A stretch of DNA of 64,000 nt, from contig JARLGP010000159.1 of NCBI GenBank assembly GCA_031292735.1, forward strand, positions 20,398 to 84,397. The letters run 5' to 3'. A model generated the notes under the pieces. The model was not told where the DNA came from, searched no databases, and saw only the letters and a list, made by a program, of their open reading frames with translations. The translations under genes were made by a program, and so were the position numbers. This stretch comes from Holophaga sp. (lineage in GTDB: Bacteria; Acidobacteriota; Holophagae; Holophagales; Holophagaceae). Below, piece by piece: positions 18,453-26,234 of the stretch (position 1 is its first letter; the number at the start of each line of letters is the position of its first letter).

Positions 18453-18812
18453 ATGTCCTTCCAGGAAATTCTGGACAACCTGATCGAACGGGTGCCCGAG
18501 GCCATCGCGGTCACCTTCAATGACAAGGACGGAGACACCCTCTGCGCCCGCACCCTCGAGGTGCCCAACGAGGCCCTGCAGCTCCTGGGCGCCTACCGCA
18601 ACGTGGTGGACCGGCACCTGCAGCAGGCCATCGAGGAGTTCGACCGGGGCACGCTGGAGCAGGTGGCGTTCTGCACCAACCAGCACTGGATCCTCATGAC
18701 CTCCGCGCTGGAGCGCTGCGTGCTGGTGCTGGTGCTGCGGCGGGACGGGATCCTGGGCCGGGCCCGGTTCGAAATGCAGAAGGCGGTGGAACGCCTGAAC
18801 TCGGAACTCTGA
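18453..18812 (+). CDS. Roadblock/LC7-like small protein
   Basis: 119 residues. The pattern of a first helix (QEILDNLIERVPEAIAVTFND), a middle helix with a hydrophobic sheet (WILMTSALERCVLVLVLRRDG) and a last helix (GRARFEMQKAVERLNSEL) fits the roadblock/LC7 fold, which binds small Ras-like GTPases in the manner of MglB. No MglA-type GTPase is in the window. It ends five bases before the convergent DMT transporter stop. Assignment is by fold pattern only. Confidence 0.65.
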   Translation: MSFQEILDNLIERVPEAIAVTFNDKDGDTLCARTLEVPNEALQLLGAYRNVVDRHLQQAIEEFDRGTLEQVAFCTNQHWILMTSALERCVLVLVLRRDGILGRARFEMQKAVERLNSEL

Positions 18813-18817
18813 CCGCC

Positions 18818-19672
18818 CTAGCCCGGATTGCCGGCGCGCCTGGCCAGCAGCCCCAGGGAGCCCACCGCCGCCCCGGCCACGATGAGGCCCATGGCCGCGG
18901 CCGTGAGCGCGGTGAGGTGCCGGCCGCCGAACAGCACCAGCACCAGGGTCGACAGCAGCGGAGTGAGGTAGGCCAGGGCGCCGATCACCCGGGGGTCACC
19001 GCGCTTCATGGCGGCGTCCCAGGTGTAGAAGGCGAGGCCCATGGGGCCCAGGCCCAGGAGCACCAGGAACAGCCAGTCCCTGGGCGAGACCGAAAGCGGG
19101 GCCGAGCGCTCCGTGGCGTGCAGCGCCATGGCCAGGAGGCCGGAGCCCAGGCAGAACCCGCCCACGGCGCCGGTGGCGAACGGGCGCACCCGCTTGGTGA
19201 GCAGGGAGTAGCTGGACCAGACCAGGGCCGCGCCCAGCGCCAGCAGGTAGCCGGGCAGGTGGCCCAGGTCGAGCCTGAGATGGCCTCCCGAAAGCACCAG
19301 GGCCGCCCCGGCCAGGCCCAGGAAGGCGCCCAGCAGGTGGTGGCCGCGCAGCCGGTTGTCCGGGAGGTAGAGCGGCGCCAGGAGGACGATCAGCAGCGGC
19401 CAGAGGTACTGCAGCAGGTTCGCCTCCAGGGCCGGCGCGTGGCGCAGGGCCAGGAAGAACAGGGCGTGGTAGCCGAAGATGCCGAACAGTCCCAGGGCGA
19501 AGGTGGAAAGCGGAACCCGCCATTCCCGCACCTTGACCAGCCCCGCCAGCCCGCCGATGCACAGCGCCACGCCGGCGGAGAAGAAGGCCGGCAGATGGCT
19601 CACCCCGGCGCTGAGCAGGGTGAGGCTGCTCCAGAGGAGGATGGTGACCAGCGCCAGGCCGACGGCGGGCAT
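18818..19672 (-). CDS. DMT-superfamily (EamA) transporter
   Basis: 284 residues, almost entirely hydrophobic, with about ten transmembrane helices in two EamA halves: GFAFGL-like blocks appear as GLFGIFGYHALFFLALRHAPALEANLLQ in the first half and LLGLGPMGLAFYTWDAAMKRG in the second. Family members export amino acids or other metabolites, or import nucleotide derivatives, across the inner membrane. The start lies one base from the engB stop, so it is the second gene of that unit. Substrate cannot be read from sequence. Confidence 0.88.
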   Translation of the reverse strand: MPAVGLALVTILLWSSLTLLSAGVSHLPAFFSAGVALCIGGLAGLVKVREWRVPLSTFALGLFGIFGYHALFFLALRHAPALEANLLQYLWPLLIVLLAPLYLPDNRLRGHHLLGAFLGLAGAALVLSGGHLRLDLGHLPGYLLALGAALVWSSYSLLTKRVRPFATGAVGGFCLGSGLLAMALHATERSAPLSVSPRDWLFLVLLGLGPMGLAFYTWDAAMKRGDPRVIGALAYLTPLLSTLVLVLFGGRHLTALTAAAMGLIVAGAAVGSLGLLARRAGNPG

Positions 19673-19673
19673 G

Positions 19674-20264
19674 CTAGACGAGGGCCAGCATCCCGGCGAT
19701 CTCCATGCGCAAGTCCGGGATGCCGGTGCCCTTCTCGGCGCTCACCCAGGCGATGTCCCCGGTCTGCAGACCCAGCACCGCCGCCACGTCCCGGCGCTGG
19801 GCCAACTGGCGGGAGGGCTTCACCTGGTCGCACTTGGTGGCCACGATCCGGTAGGGCAGGTCCACCGAGCGCAGCCAGTCCAGCATCTGGTGGTCCAGCT
19901 TGGTGGGGCCCACCTCGGCGTCCACCAGCACATAGACCATGCGAAGCGATTTCCGCCCGGTGAGGTAGCCCTCCACCATGGCCTGCCAGGTCTCCCGTTC
20001 CTTGGCCGGGCCCAGGGCGAAGCCGTAGCCGGGCAGGTCCACGATCCAGCGGTCGACGCCGGTGAGGAAGACGTTGATGAGCCGCGTGCGTCCCGGGGTC
20101 TTGCTGGTCTTGGCCAGTCCCTTCTGGAAGCACAGGGCGTTGAGCAGGGAACTCTTGCCCACGTTGGAACGGCCCACGAAGGCCACTTCGGCGTGGGCCA
20201 CCCCCAGCTGCTTCACGTTGGCGGCGGACAACAGGTAGTGGGTTTCTTTGAGGGGCTGGGCCAT
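19674..20264 (-). CDS. engB: Ribosome biogenesis GTPase EngB/YsxC
   Basis: 196 residues from ATG 20264. The N-terminus QPLKETHYLLSAANVKQL aligns with E. coli YihA, which decides the start over an in-frame ATG at 20309. G1 is GRSNVGKSS (31-39), G2 TPGRT, G3 DLPGYG, G4 ATKCD (the NKxD box as TKCD) and G5 near VSAEKG. EngB helps assemble the large ribosomal subunit and is usually essential. Downstream is the DMT transporter. Confidence 0.95.
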   Translation of the reverse strand: MAQPLKETHYLLSAANVKQLGVAHAEVAFVGRSNVGKSSLLNALCFQKGLAKTSKTPGRTRLINVFLTGVDRWIVDLPGYGFALGPAKERETWQAMVEGYLTGRKSLRMVYVLVDAEVGPTKLDHQMLDWLRSVDLPYRIVATKCDQVKPSRQLAQRRDVAAVLGLQTGDIAWVSAEKGTGIPDLRMEIAGMLALV

Positions 20265-20386
20265 GGGTTCACTCGCAACGAAGGGATTCCAGCTTGGCAG
20301 CGAAGTCATGACTTGAAGCCACGAATTATGGCCTCGGGGGGGCGACCGCTCGTCACGGGGGCGGCAGGCGCCTGGCCCGGGCCGGC

Positions 20387-21505
20387 TCAGCCGAGGTAGA
20401 TCCGCTCCACCCGCGGGCCGATCTGGCAGGTGACCTCGTAGCTGATGGTGCCCAGCGCCTGGCCCCACTCGTCCACGGTGATCTCCTCCGCGCCGCTGCG
20501 GCCGATGAGGACCACCTCGTCGCCCACCTTCACGGTGGTCTCCGGGCCCAGGTTGACCATGGTCTGGTCCATGCAGACGCGCCCCACCACCGGGTAGGAG
20601 CGGCCGGCCACCAGCACCCGGCCCCGGTTGGAGAACAGCCGGTTGAAGCCGTCGGCGTAGCCCACCGGCAGGGTGCCGATCCAGGTGGCTTCCGGGGTGG
20701 TCCAGGTGAGGCCGTAGCTCACCGACGTGCCCGCCGGCACCCGCTTCAGGAACGAGACCCGGGTGAGGAAGGAGAGGCCGGGCAGCAGGGGGACGGTCCG
20801 CGGAGTGCCCGGATCGGGGTAGAAGCCGTAGATCATGATGCCGGGCCGGACCAGGTCCAGGAGGCTCTCCGGATGGGCCAGGACCCCCCCGGAATTGGCG
20901 CAGTGGACCAGTTCGAGCCGGTGCCCCAGCGCGGCTTCCACCGCCGCCACGGCGCCCTTGAAACGCTGGACCTGCGCCTTGGTGTAGGTGGGGTCGGCGG
21001 CGTCGCTCACCGGCAGGTGGGTGAAGGCGCCCTGGATATGCAGATGGGGGCACTGTTCCGCCAGGAACCGGGCCAGCTTCGGCGCATCCTCGGGAGGGAC
21101 TCCGATCCGGGCCATGCCGGTGTCCAAGGCCAGGTGCACCGTGGCGGTGGCCGCCTGGGCGGCGCACACTGACTCCAGCGCCAGGGCGTTGTCCCGGTCG
21201 CAGACCGCGAGGGTGAGCGTGGCCGCCAGCGCGGCCTCCATCTCTTCGGGGAAGGCGGGGGACAGCTTGAGGATGGGCAGGTGGATCCCCGCGTCCCGCA
21301 GCTTCATGGCCTCCGGCACGGCGGCCACGCCCAGCCAGTCCGCTCCCGCCGCTTCGGCCATCCGCGCCACCGGCACCGCGCCGTGACCGTAGGCATTGCC
21401 TTTGACCGCGACCAGCAGCTTGCGCTCGCCGATGACCTTCCGGATGGCCAGCAGGTTGGCCCGGATGTTGTCCAAATGGATGACGGCGCGGGTCTGGTAG
21501 AGCAT
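20387..21505 (-). CDS. alr: Alanine racemase
   Basis: 372 residues, the usual Alr length. It makes D-alanine for peptidoglycan. The PLP lysine is Lys 35 in AVKGNAYGHG. The opposite catalytic tyrosine lies in VSYGLTWTTPEATWIGTLPVGYADGFNR, and RVCMDQTMVNLG is the C-terminal domain signature. It is separated by 122 bases from engB downstream. Confidence 0.97.
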   Translation of the reverse strand: MLYQTRAVIHLDNIRANLLAIRKVIGERKLLVAVKGNAYGHGAVPVARMAEAAGADWLGVAAVPEAMKLRDAGIHLPILKLSPAFPEEMEAALAATLTLAVCDRDNALALESVCAAQAATATVHLALDTGMARIGVPPEDAPKLARFLAEQCPHLHIQGAFTHLPVSDAADPTYTKAQVQRFKGAVAAVEAALGHRLELVHCANSGGVLAHPESLLDLVRPGIMIYGFYPDPGTPRTVPLLPGLSFLTRVSFLKRVPAGTSVSYGLTWTTPEATWIGTLPVGYADGFNRLFSNRGRVLVAGRSYPVVGRVCMDQTMVNLGPETTVKVGDEVVLIGRSGAEEITVDEWGQALGTISYEVTCQIGPRVERIYLG

Positions 21506-21537
21506 GGCAACATGCTACACCGGCCGGGCGGAAAGGG

Positions 21538-21825
21538 TCAGATGAGCCCGCCCCGTCCGCCCCGAAGAAGCTCGGGTACCGTATGGCCGAAGCTGTGCCC
21601 GTAGCTGGGGCTCTCGATCCTCAGCTTGCCCACGTGCACCTTGCCGGTGATGGTGCGGATCCGCACCTGCTGGCCCAGCTCGCCGCCCTCCAGCAGGAAG
21701 CCGGAAACCCGCACCGTGCGGGCGGCCCCCCTGAACGGGTCGAAAGGGTTGGCCGGCAGGCGCCGGTTGGTGTCGGGGAGGGGCCGTTCCACTTCGACCC
21801 AGGTTCCTTCGGGAATGCTGCTCAT
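21538..21825 (-). CDS. OrtA-like subunit (2-amino-4-oxopentanoate thiolase alpha)
   Basis: 95 residues. In amino-acid-fermenting bacteria OrtA with OrtB cleaves 2-amino-4-oxopentanoate with CoA to D-alanine and acetyl-CoA, in ornithine oxidation. The match is to the small OrtA family: GTWVEVERPL, then VSGFLLEGGELGQQVRIRTITGK and SYGHSFGHTVPELL. The large PLP-binding OrtB and the other ornithine genes are absent from this window. An alr gene lies next to it (32 bases), which may be coincidental given the D-alanine product. The ATG at 21825 is preferred over an upstream in-frame start because family similarity begins there; no good Shine-Dalgarno is seen. Confidence 0.72.
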   Translation of the reverse strand: MSSIPEGTWVEVERPLPDTNRRLPANPFDPFRGAARTVRVSGFLLEGGELGQQVRIRTITGKVHVGKLRIESPSYGHSFGHTVPELLRGGRGGLI

Positions 21826-22264
21826 GGGTACACCTGTATAAGGAGGCCGCAGTGGGCCTGATTCAAACCTTCTATGGGGCCGGACAACCCTCCCGTCCAC
21901 TTGGCCGGGAGGCTGGCATCACAATGCTCTGTCGCTGGGGAAATGATGGCACAAATCATCAACGCCGTTCGAGCGTCTTTTTGGTTTTTTTTGAGAGTGT
22001 AAATTTTGTTTTCTTGTTGAAATTAAAGCATTTTCTTTTTGTAAGATGATCTTTTTGAGCGACCAGATCCGAACCTGCAAATGAACGGTAATTTCGAAAA
22101 ACACTTTACGAAACGTAAAATGCAAATTTTCCATGAAGAAGACACCCGCGGACCCCGGGAGGGGGCCGGACTGCGTGGGCCTTGGCCTGGGGCCGGCAAA
22201 ACCCGCTCCGGTCCGCCTCCAGCGCCTCCGCGGAGGCGCCGGGAGCGGCTCTCGGCCTGGGTCT
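21826..22264. other. Intergenic region with an AT-rich island
   Basis: 439 bases without a supported gene. From about 21940 to 22135 the composition switches sharply from GC-rich to AT-rich, with T-runs at 21979-21984 and 21987-21994 and A-rich stretches near 22090-22125. The T-runs follow a weak hairpin (ACGC...GCGT near 21960-21977), so a terminator or a small RNA on the plus strand is possible. The rest could be the promoter region of the OrtA-like gene. Nothing further can be named. Confidence 0.5.
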
Positions 22265-22963
22265 CTAGGCGAGCGGGGGCAGCACCACCATGCTGGCGGG
22301 GGCGGGGTAGTCGAAGGCCAGGCGCCCATGGTCCAGGCCGATGACCCGCTTCTTCATGCGCTGGATCAGGTTGCGATCGTGGGTGGCCACCAGCACGGTG
22401 GTGCCCTGGCCGTTGATCCGTTCGAACAGGGCCATGATCTCCTGGGCCAGGTCCGGATCCAGGTTGCCGGTGGGCTCGTCGGCGATGAGCACCAGCGGGT
22501 CGTTCACCAGGGCCCGGGCGATGGCCACCCGCTGCTGCTCGCCGCCGGAGAGCTGCAGCGGGTAGCTGGCCAGCTTGTGCTGGAGGCCGACCATCTTCAG
22601 CGCCCGGAAGGCGCGCTGCTTCTGCTCCGCGTGGCTCACGCCGAGGATCTTCAGGACGAAGGCCACGTTCTCGAACACGGTCATGCTCCGGATCAGCTTG
22701 AAATCCTGGAACACGATGCCCATCTTGCGCCGGAGCACCGGGATCTCCTTGAGCGCCATGGAGGCCAGCCGGTGGCCGGCCACTCGAAGTTCGCCGGTGG
22801 TGGGCACCTGCTCGCGGAACAGCAGCTTGAGCAGGGTGGATTTGCCGGCGCCGCTGGGCCCGGTGAGAAAGATGAACTCGCCCGGGTCGATCTGGAAGCT
22901 GATATCCGCCAGGGCGGTGTGGATCCGCCCGTACTGCTTGCCCACATGGGTGAGGGTGATCAT
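22265..22963 (-). CDS. ftsE: FtsE-type ABC ATPase
   Basis: 232 residues. Walker A is GPSGAGKSTLL (35-45). ALVNDPLVLIADEPTGNLDP contains Walker B, and LSGGEQQRVAIARA is the ABC signature. The stretch IVFQDFKLIRSMTVFENVAFVLKILG is characteristic of FtsE, which with the membrane protein FtsX controls septal peptidoglycan hydrolases. ftsX normally follows immediately, but here the downstream side is the AT-rich island with no gene, so FtsX must be elsewhere or the partner differs. A LolD/MacB-type partner is the alternative. The start ATG 22963 lies four bases after the upstream gene's stop. Confidence 0.85.
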   Translation of the reverse strand: MITLTHVGKQYGRIHTALADISFQIDPGEFIFLTGPSGAGKSTLLKLLFREQVPTTGELRVAGHRLASMALKEIPVLRRKMGIVFQDFKLIRSMTVFENVAFVLKILGVSHAEQKQRAFRALKMVGLQHKLASYPLQLSGGEQQRVAIARALVNDPLVLIADEPTGNLDPDLAQEIMALFERINGQGTTVLVATHDRNLIQRMKKRVIGLDHGRLAFDYPAPASMVVLPPLA

Positions 22964-22967
22964 GGCT

Positions 22968-23969
22968 CTAGCATCCCACAACTTCGGTATACCAGCCGCG
23001 GGCGCGCTCGGGGGTGATGTCGCCGTGCAGCAGCGCCCGGCCGTCCCGGAAGATCATGATGGAAAGGTCGCCCTCCTGGCCGGACAGGGCCAGCGGATTG
23101 AGCTTCCAGGGCCGGCCGGTGCGGCGTTCCAGGCGGGTCAGCAGCCCCTCCAGGTCCAGGTGGCCGGGCGGATTGACCCGGATCTGCACGCCGTCCAGCC
23201 CGCACAGCCGGGAGGCCATCATGGTCCACCGGGCGTTGAGGAACTCGGTGACCTTGCCGGTGCAGAACCGGCATCGGCTGGCCGGCGGCTTGATGAACTG
23301 CCGCTCGTTGCGCCAGAAATCGAAGCGGGCCAGCTCCGCGTGGGGTTCGGCCCCGGTGAGCAGCTTGATCGCCTCCATGGCCGCCCAACTGCCCACCACC
23401 CCCACCGTGGGGCCCAGAACCCCCGTGCTGTCGCAGGTGTCCACGTCCCCCCCGGCCGGCGGCTCCTCCATGAGGCAGCGCAGGCAGGGGGTGCGGGGCG
23501 GGTTCAGCGGCCAGACCATGCCTTCGCCGCCGATGGCGCCCGCGTAGATCCAGGGGGTGCCAGTGAGGATGGCGTAGTCGTTGATGAGGAAGCGGGCCTC
23601 GAAATTGTCGCTGCCGTCCATGATCAGGTCGAACCCGTCCAGCAGCTGGCGGGCATTGCCGCTGGTGAGGTCGGCCACCACCGGGCGGATGTCGATCTGG
23701 GAGTTGGCCTCCCGCAGGTGCCGGGCCGCGGTTTCCGCCTTGGCCTGGAACAGGTCCGCTTCGGTGAACAGGATCTGCCGCTGGAGGTTGGAGTTCTCCA
23801 CCAGGTCGCGGTCGACCAGGGTCAGGTGCCCCACCCCGGCGCGGGCCAGCCAGGCGGCGATCACCGATCCGGTGGCCCCCAGTCCCACGACGGCCACCCG
23901 CCGCGAGCGCAGCCGCCCGTCGGCCTCGGAGCCGAGAAAGATGCGTTGCTTGGCGTAGCGGTCCATCAT
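22968..23969 (-). CDS. ThiF/MoeB/HesA-family E1-like adenylyltransferase
   Basis: 333 residues. These enzymes adenylate the C-terminal glycine of a ThiS- or MoaD-like sulfur carrier. VAVVGLGATGS (26-36) is the ATP-binding loop, RDLVENSNLQRQ carries the catalytic arginine, and zinc pairs CLRC (162-165) and CRFC (about 235) are present. The C-terminal ~75 residues (IRVNPPGHLDLEGLL, DGRALLHGDITPERAR) are an extra domain seen in some HesA/MoeB relatives. The carrier protein is not nearby, so ThiF, MoeB or a cysteine/molybdopterin role cannot be separated. ftsE follows by four bases. Confidence 0.88.
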   Translation of the reverse strand: MMDRYAKQRIFLGSEADGRLRSRRVAVVGLGATGSVIAAWLARAGVGHLTLVDRDLVENSNLQRQILFTEADLFQAKAETAARHLREANSQIDIRPVVADLTSGNARQLLDGFDLIMDGSDNFEARFLINDYAILTGTPWIYAGAIGGEGMVWPLNPPRTPCLRCLMEEPPAGGDVDTCDSTGVLGPTVGVVGSWAAMEAIKLLTGAEPHAELARFDFWRNERQFIKPPASRCRFCTGKVTEFLNARWTMMASRLCGLDGVQIRVNPPGHLDLEGLLTRLERRTGRPWKLNPLALSGQEGDLSIMIFRDGRALLHGDITPERARGWYTEVVGC

Positions 23970-23989
23970 CCACCAAGCATAAACGACAA

Positions 23990-24011
23990 GGAACGGACCG
24001 GAGCCCGTTCC
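23990..24011 (-). terminator. Possible hairpin terminator after the DUF6941-like gene
   Basis: A GGAACGG/CCGTTCC stem (23990-23996 with 24005-24011) with an eight-base loop lies in the 63-base gap between two minus-strand genes. On that strand it is followed by only a weak U-rich stretch, so efficiency is uncertain. Confidence 0.4.
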
Positions 24012-24032
24012 CTGGATGGCGCCGGGAAAAAC

Positions 24033-24500
24033 TTAGTTGACGGTGCCCTTCTGGCCTTCCGCCATGGCTTTTTCGTAATCGGCCTGGAGCCGGGTGCCGT
24101 CGGAGATGGCGAATTTATAGACATACTCAAACCGGTCGGCGCCCTTGGTGAGCCCGATGATGACTTCATAAACGCCCTCGGCGCCCACCTCGAAGGGGGA
24201 GGCGATGACGTTGAAGGTGCCTTCCTTGGCGCCGTCGGGGATCTCCACATCGCTGTCGCGGATGATGTCCTTGCGCTCGCCGTTGGGGGAGATGATGGAG
24301 AAGCTGAACTTGAAGGTTCCGTCCATGCGCGAGAAGCGGGTGTAGAAACAGACCTTGGGCAGGACGAAAGGCACCTGCGGCACGACGATGTGGTGGTCGT
24401 ACAGACCCATGAGCGATGTCTTCCCTCCCATTTCCTGGCGGATGTCATCGCAGAGCAGGGTGAATTCGTGCTTGGGGGCCTTAATCTGAACTTCTTGCAT
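24033..24500 (-). CDS. Hypothetical protein, possibly DUF6941-like
   Basis: 155 residues from ATG 24500, which has a clear AGGAG upstream. The opening (HEFTLLCDDIRQEMGGKTSLMGLYDHHIVVPQVPFVLPKV) and alternating hydrophobic strands (FKFSFSIISPNGE, GVYEVIIGL, FEYVYKFAI) suggest a beta-sandwich like the DUF6941 family, of unknown function. No signal peptide. It diverges from the 5'-nucleotidase-like gene across 124 bases. The family link is tentative; the coding call is firm. Confidence 0.65.
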   Translation of the reverse strand: MQEVQIKAPKHEFTLLCDDIRQEMGGKTSLMGLYDHHIVVPQVPFVLPKVCFYTRFSRMDGTFKFSFSIISPNGERKDIIRDSDVEIPDGAKEGTFNVIASPFEVGAEGVYEVIIGLTKGADRFEYVYKFAISDGTRLQADYEKAMAEGQKGTVN

Positions 24501-24624
24501 GGGAACTCCTGGGTGAACCGCCAGTGTACCTGTTGCGGCCGGTGGAACCAAGCAAACTGCGAGCGGACGGGTTCATTTTGGCCGCGACCGGGTATGGTTA
24601 TGGTCAGGCAGTTCAGAGGAGGAA

Positions 24625-26223
24625 ATGGTGATCCGGTGGTTGGGTATTCTTTTGTGCGCCTTGGCCATGAATGCCCAGGAAGTGCATCTCCAGGTGCTTA
24701 CCACCACGGACCTGCAGGGGCATGTGCTGCCCCAGGACAGCTTCACCCTCCAGCCGGCGAACCAGGGCTGGGCCAGGCTGGCCACCCTGGTCCGCGCGCT
24801 GCGCGCCGCCAACCCCAACACGGTGCTGGTGGATTGCGGCGGCGCCACCCGGGGGGAACCCATCAACTATGTATGGTCCCAGCTCAACCGCAAGCTGCCC
24901 GAGCCCTCCATGGCCATCATGAATTCCCTGGGTTACAACGCCATGGTGGTGGGCCGGCAGGAGTTCGACTCCGGCCTCCAGCAGGTGCGGGCCCTGGAGG
25001 ACCAGGCCCAGTTCCCGTGGCTGGCGGCCAACGTGATGTTCACCGCCGGCGGCCGGCGGGTGTTCACCCCCTACGTCAAGCTGGACGTGGGCGGGGTGCA
25101 GGTGGCCGTGGTGGGGCTGGCTTCCGCGGTCAACCCGGTCGGGTCCGATGACCTGACCTTCCAGGATCCGGTGATCGACGCCAAGATCCTCATCCCCCTG
25201 CTCCGGGAGCAGGAGAAGGTGGACCTGGTGATCGTGGCGCTGAACGGGGGCCTGGGCAAGGAGCCCTGCGCCGATCCGGAGAACCAGGCGCTGTGCCTGG
25301 CCACCCAGGTGTCGGGGATCGATCTGATCCTGGCCGGTCGCAGCGGGCAGATGGTGAGCACCGAGGCCAACGGCGTGCCCATCCTGCAGGCCGGAACCCG
25401 GGGCCAGGCGGTGGGCGTGGCCGACCTGGTGTTCCGCCGGGCCCGGAGGGGCCGCTGGGAGCTGGTCTCCCACCGGATCCGCATCCAGCAGCCCGGCCCC
25501 GAGACCGCCAACGACCCCCAGGTGCTGGAGCTCACCGCCCCGCTGCGGGCGGCCACCGAGACCTACCTGAACACCTTCGCCACCAACCTGGGCACCGACC
25601 TGGACGGCCGCTGGTCGCGCATGGAGGACACCCCGCTCATGCACCTGCTGCACACGGTGGCGCGCCAGGCCAGCGGGGCCCAGATCACCGCCCTGGCCAC
25701 CCCCGGCGCCCGGATCTTCATTCCCAAGGGGGTCACCTCGGTGCGCCAGTTCTACGCCCTCCACCCGGATGACGAACGCATCGACCGGATCCGGGTCACC
25801 GGGCGCCAGCTGAGGGCCTACCTGGAGCACGCCGCCCGGTTCTACAACTTCAGCCACAATCCCGAACTGTTCGCCAAGGGCACCGGTCCCGGCGATTTCG
25901 ACACCCTGGACGGCTGCACCTACGCCCTGGACATCTCCCGCCCGGCGGGCACCCGGGTGGTGGACCTGAAATTCCAGGGCCAGCCGGTGAAGGACGACCA
26001 GACCTTCACTCTTGGCCTCCCCGCCGGCCGCCTCAGCGGTACGGGCGGCTACCTGGAGGCCATGGGCTGGTCCGGCCGGCCCGAATTCCAGAGCCGGGCG
26101 CCGTTCCGCAACCTCCTGCTGGAGTACGTCCTGTCCCGTCCCACCCTCGCTCCGGCCAGCGAAGACAACTGGCGCATCATTCCGGCCCTGGACCGGGAGC
26201 GGGTCCAGGCCCAGCAGCCGTAG
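24625..26223 (+). CDS. Secreted 5'-nucleotidase/UshA-family protein with lost metal ligands
   Basis: 532 residues with a signal peptide (about 1-17, ending MNAQ) and the two UshA domains: metallophosphatase (about 20-290) and 5'-nucleotidase C-terminal (about 300-500). Compared with UshA, nearly every metal ligand is replaced: DHH becomes D29-L-Q31, the GGD Asp becomes Gly 73, GNHEFD becomes GRQEFD (R111, Q112), the later His becomes Asn 207, and GHSQ becomes GRSG (R239). Only the first Asp stays. The reading frame is intact and the C-terminal substrate domain is conserved, so this looks like a maintained pseudo-enzyme, perhaps a nucleotide-binding protein. A near-adjacent GTG at 24628 has better Shine-Dalgarno spacing. 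Confidence 0.82.
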   Translation: MVIRWLGILLCALAMNAQEVHLQVLTTTDLQGHVLPQDSFTLQPANQGWARLATLVRALRAANPNTVLVDCGGATRGEPINYVWSQLNRKLPEPSMAIMNSLGYNAMVVGRQEFDSGLQQVRALEDQAQFPWLAANVMFTAGGRRVFTPYVKLDVGGVQVAVVGLASAVNPVGSDDLTFQDPVIDAKILIPLLREQEKVDLVIVALNGGLGKEPCADPENQALCLATQVSGIDLILAGRSGQMVSTEANGVPILQAGTRGQAVGVADLVFRRARRGRWELVSHRIRIQQPGPETANDPQVLELTAPLRAATETYLNTFATNLGTDLDGRWSRMEDTPLMHLLHTVARQASGAQITALATPGARIFIPKGVTSVRQFYALHPDDERIDRIRVTGRQLRAYLEHAARFYNFSHNPELFAKGTGPGDFDTLDGCTYALDISRPAGTRVVDLKFQGQPVKDDQTFTLGLPAGRLSGTGGYLEAMGWSGRPEFQSRAPFRNLLLEYVLSRPTLAPASEDNWRIIPALDRERVQAQQP

Positions 26224-26234
26224 GAGTCCCCCCC

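Noticed and set aside
15004..18483. Long plus-strand open frame opposite the HEAT-repeat gene
   Set aside because: Low-complexity Gln/Gly/Leu composition mirrors the GC-rich opposite strand; no start signal or motif.
21840..21895. T-loop-like sequence (AAGGTTTGAATCAGGCC on the minus strand) suggesting a tRNA or tRNA fragment
   Set aside because: No T-stem pairing, no anticodon arm and no matching acceptor stem.
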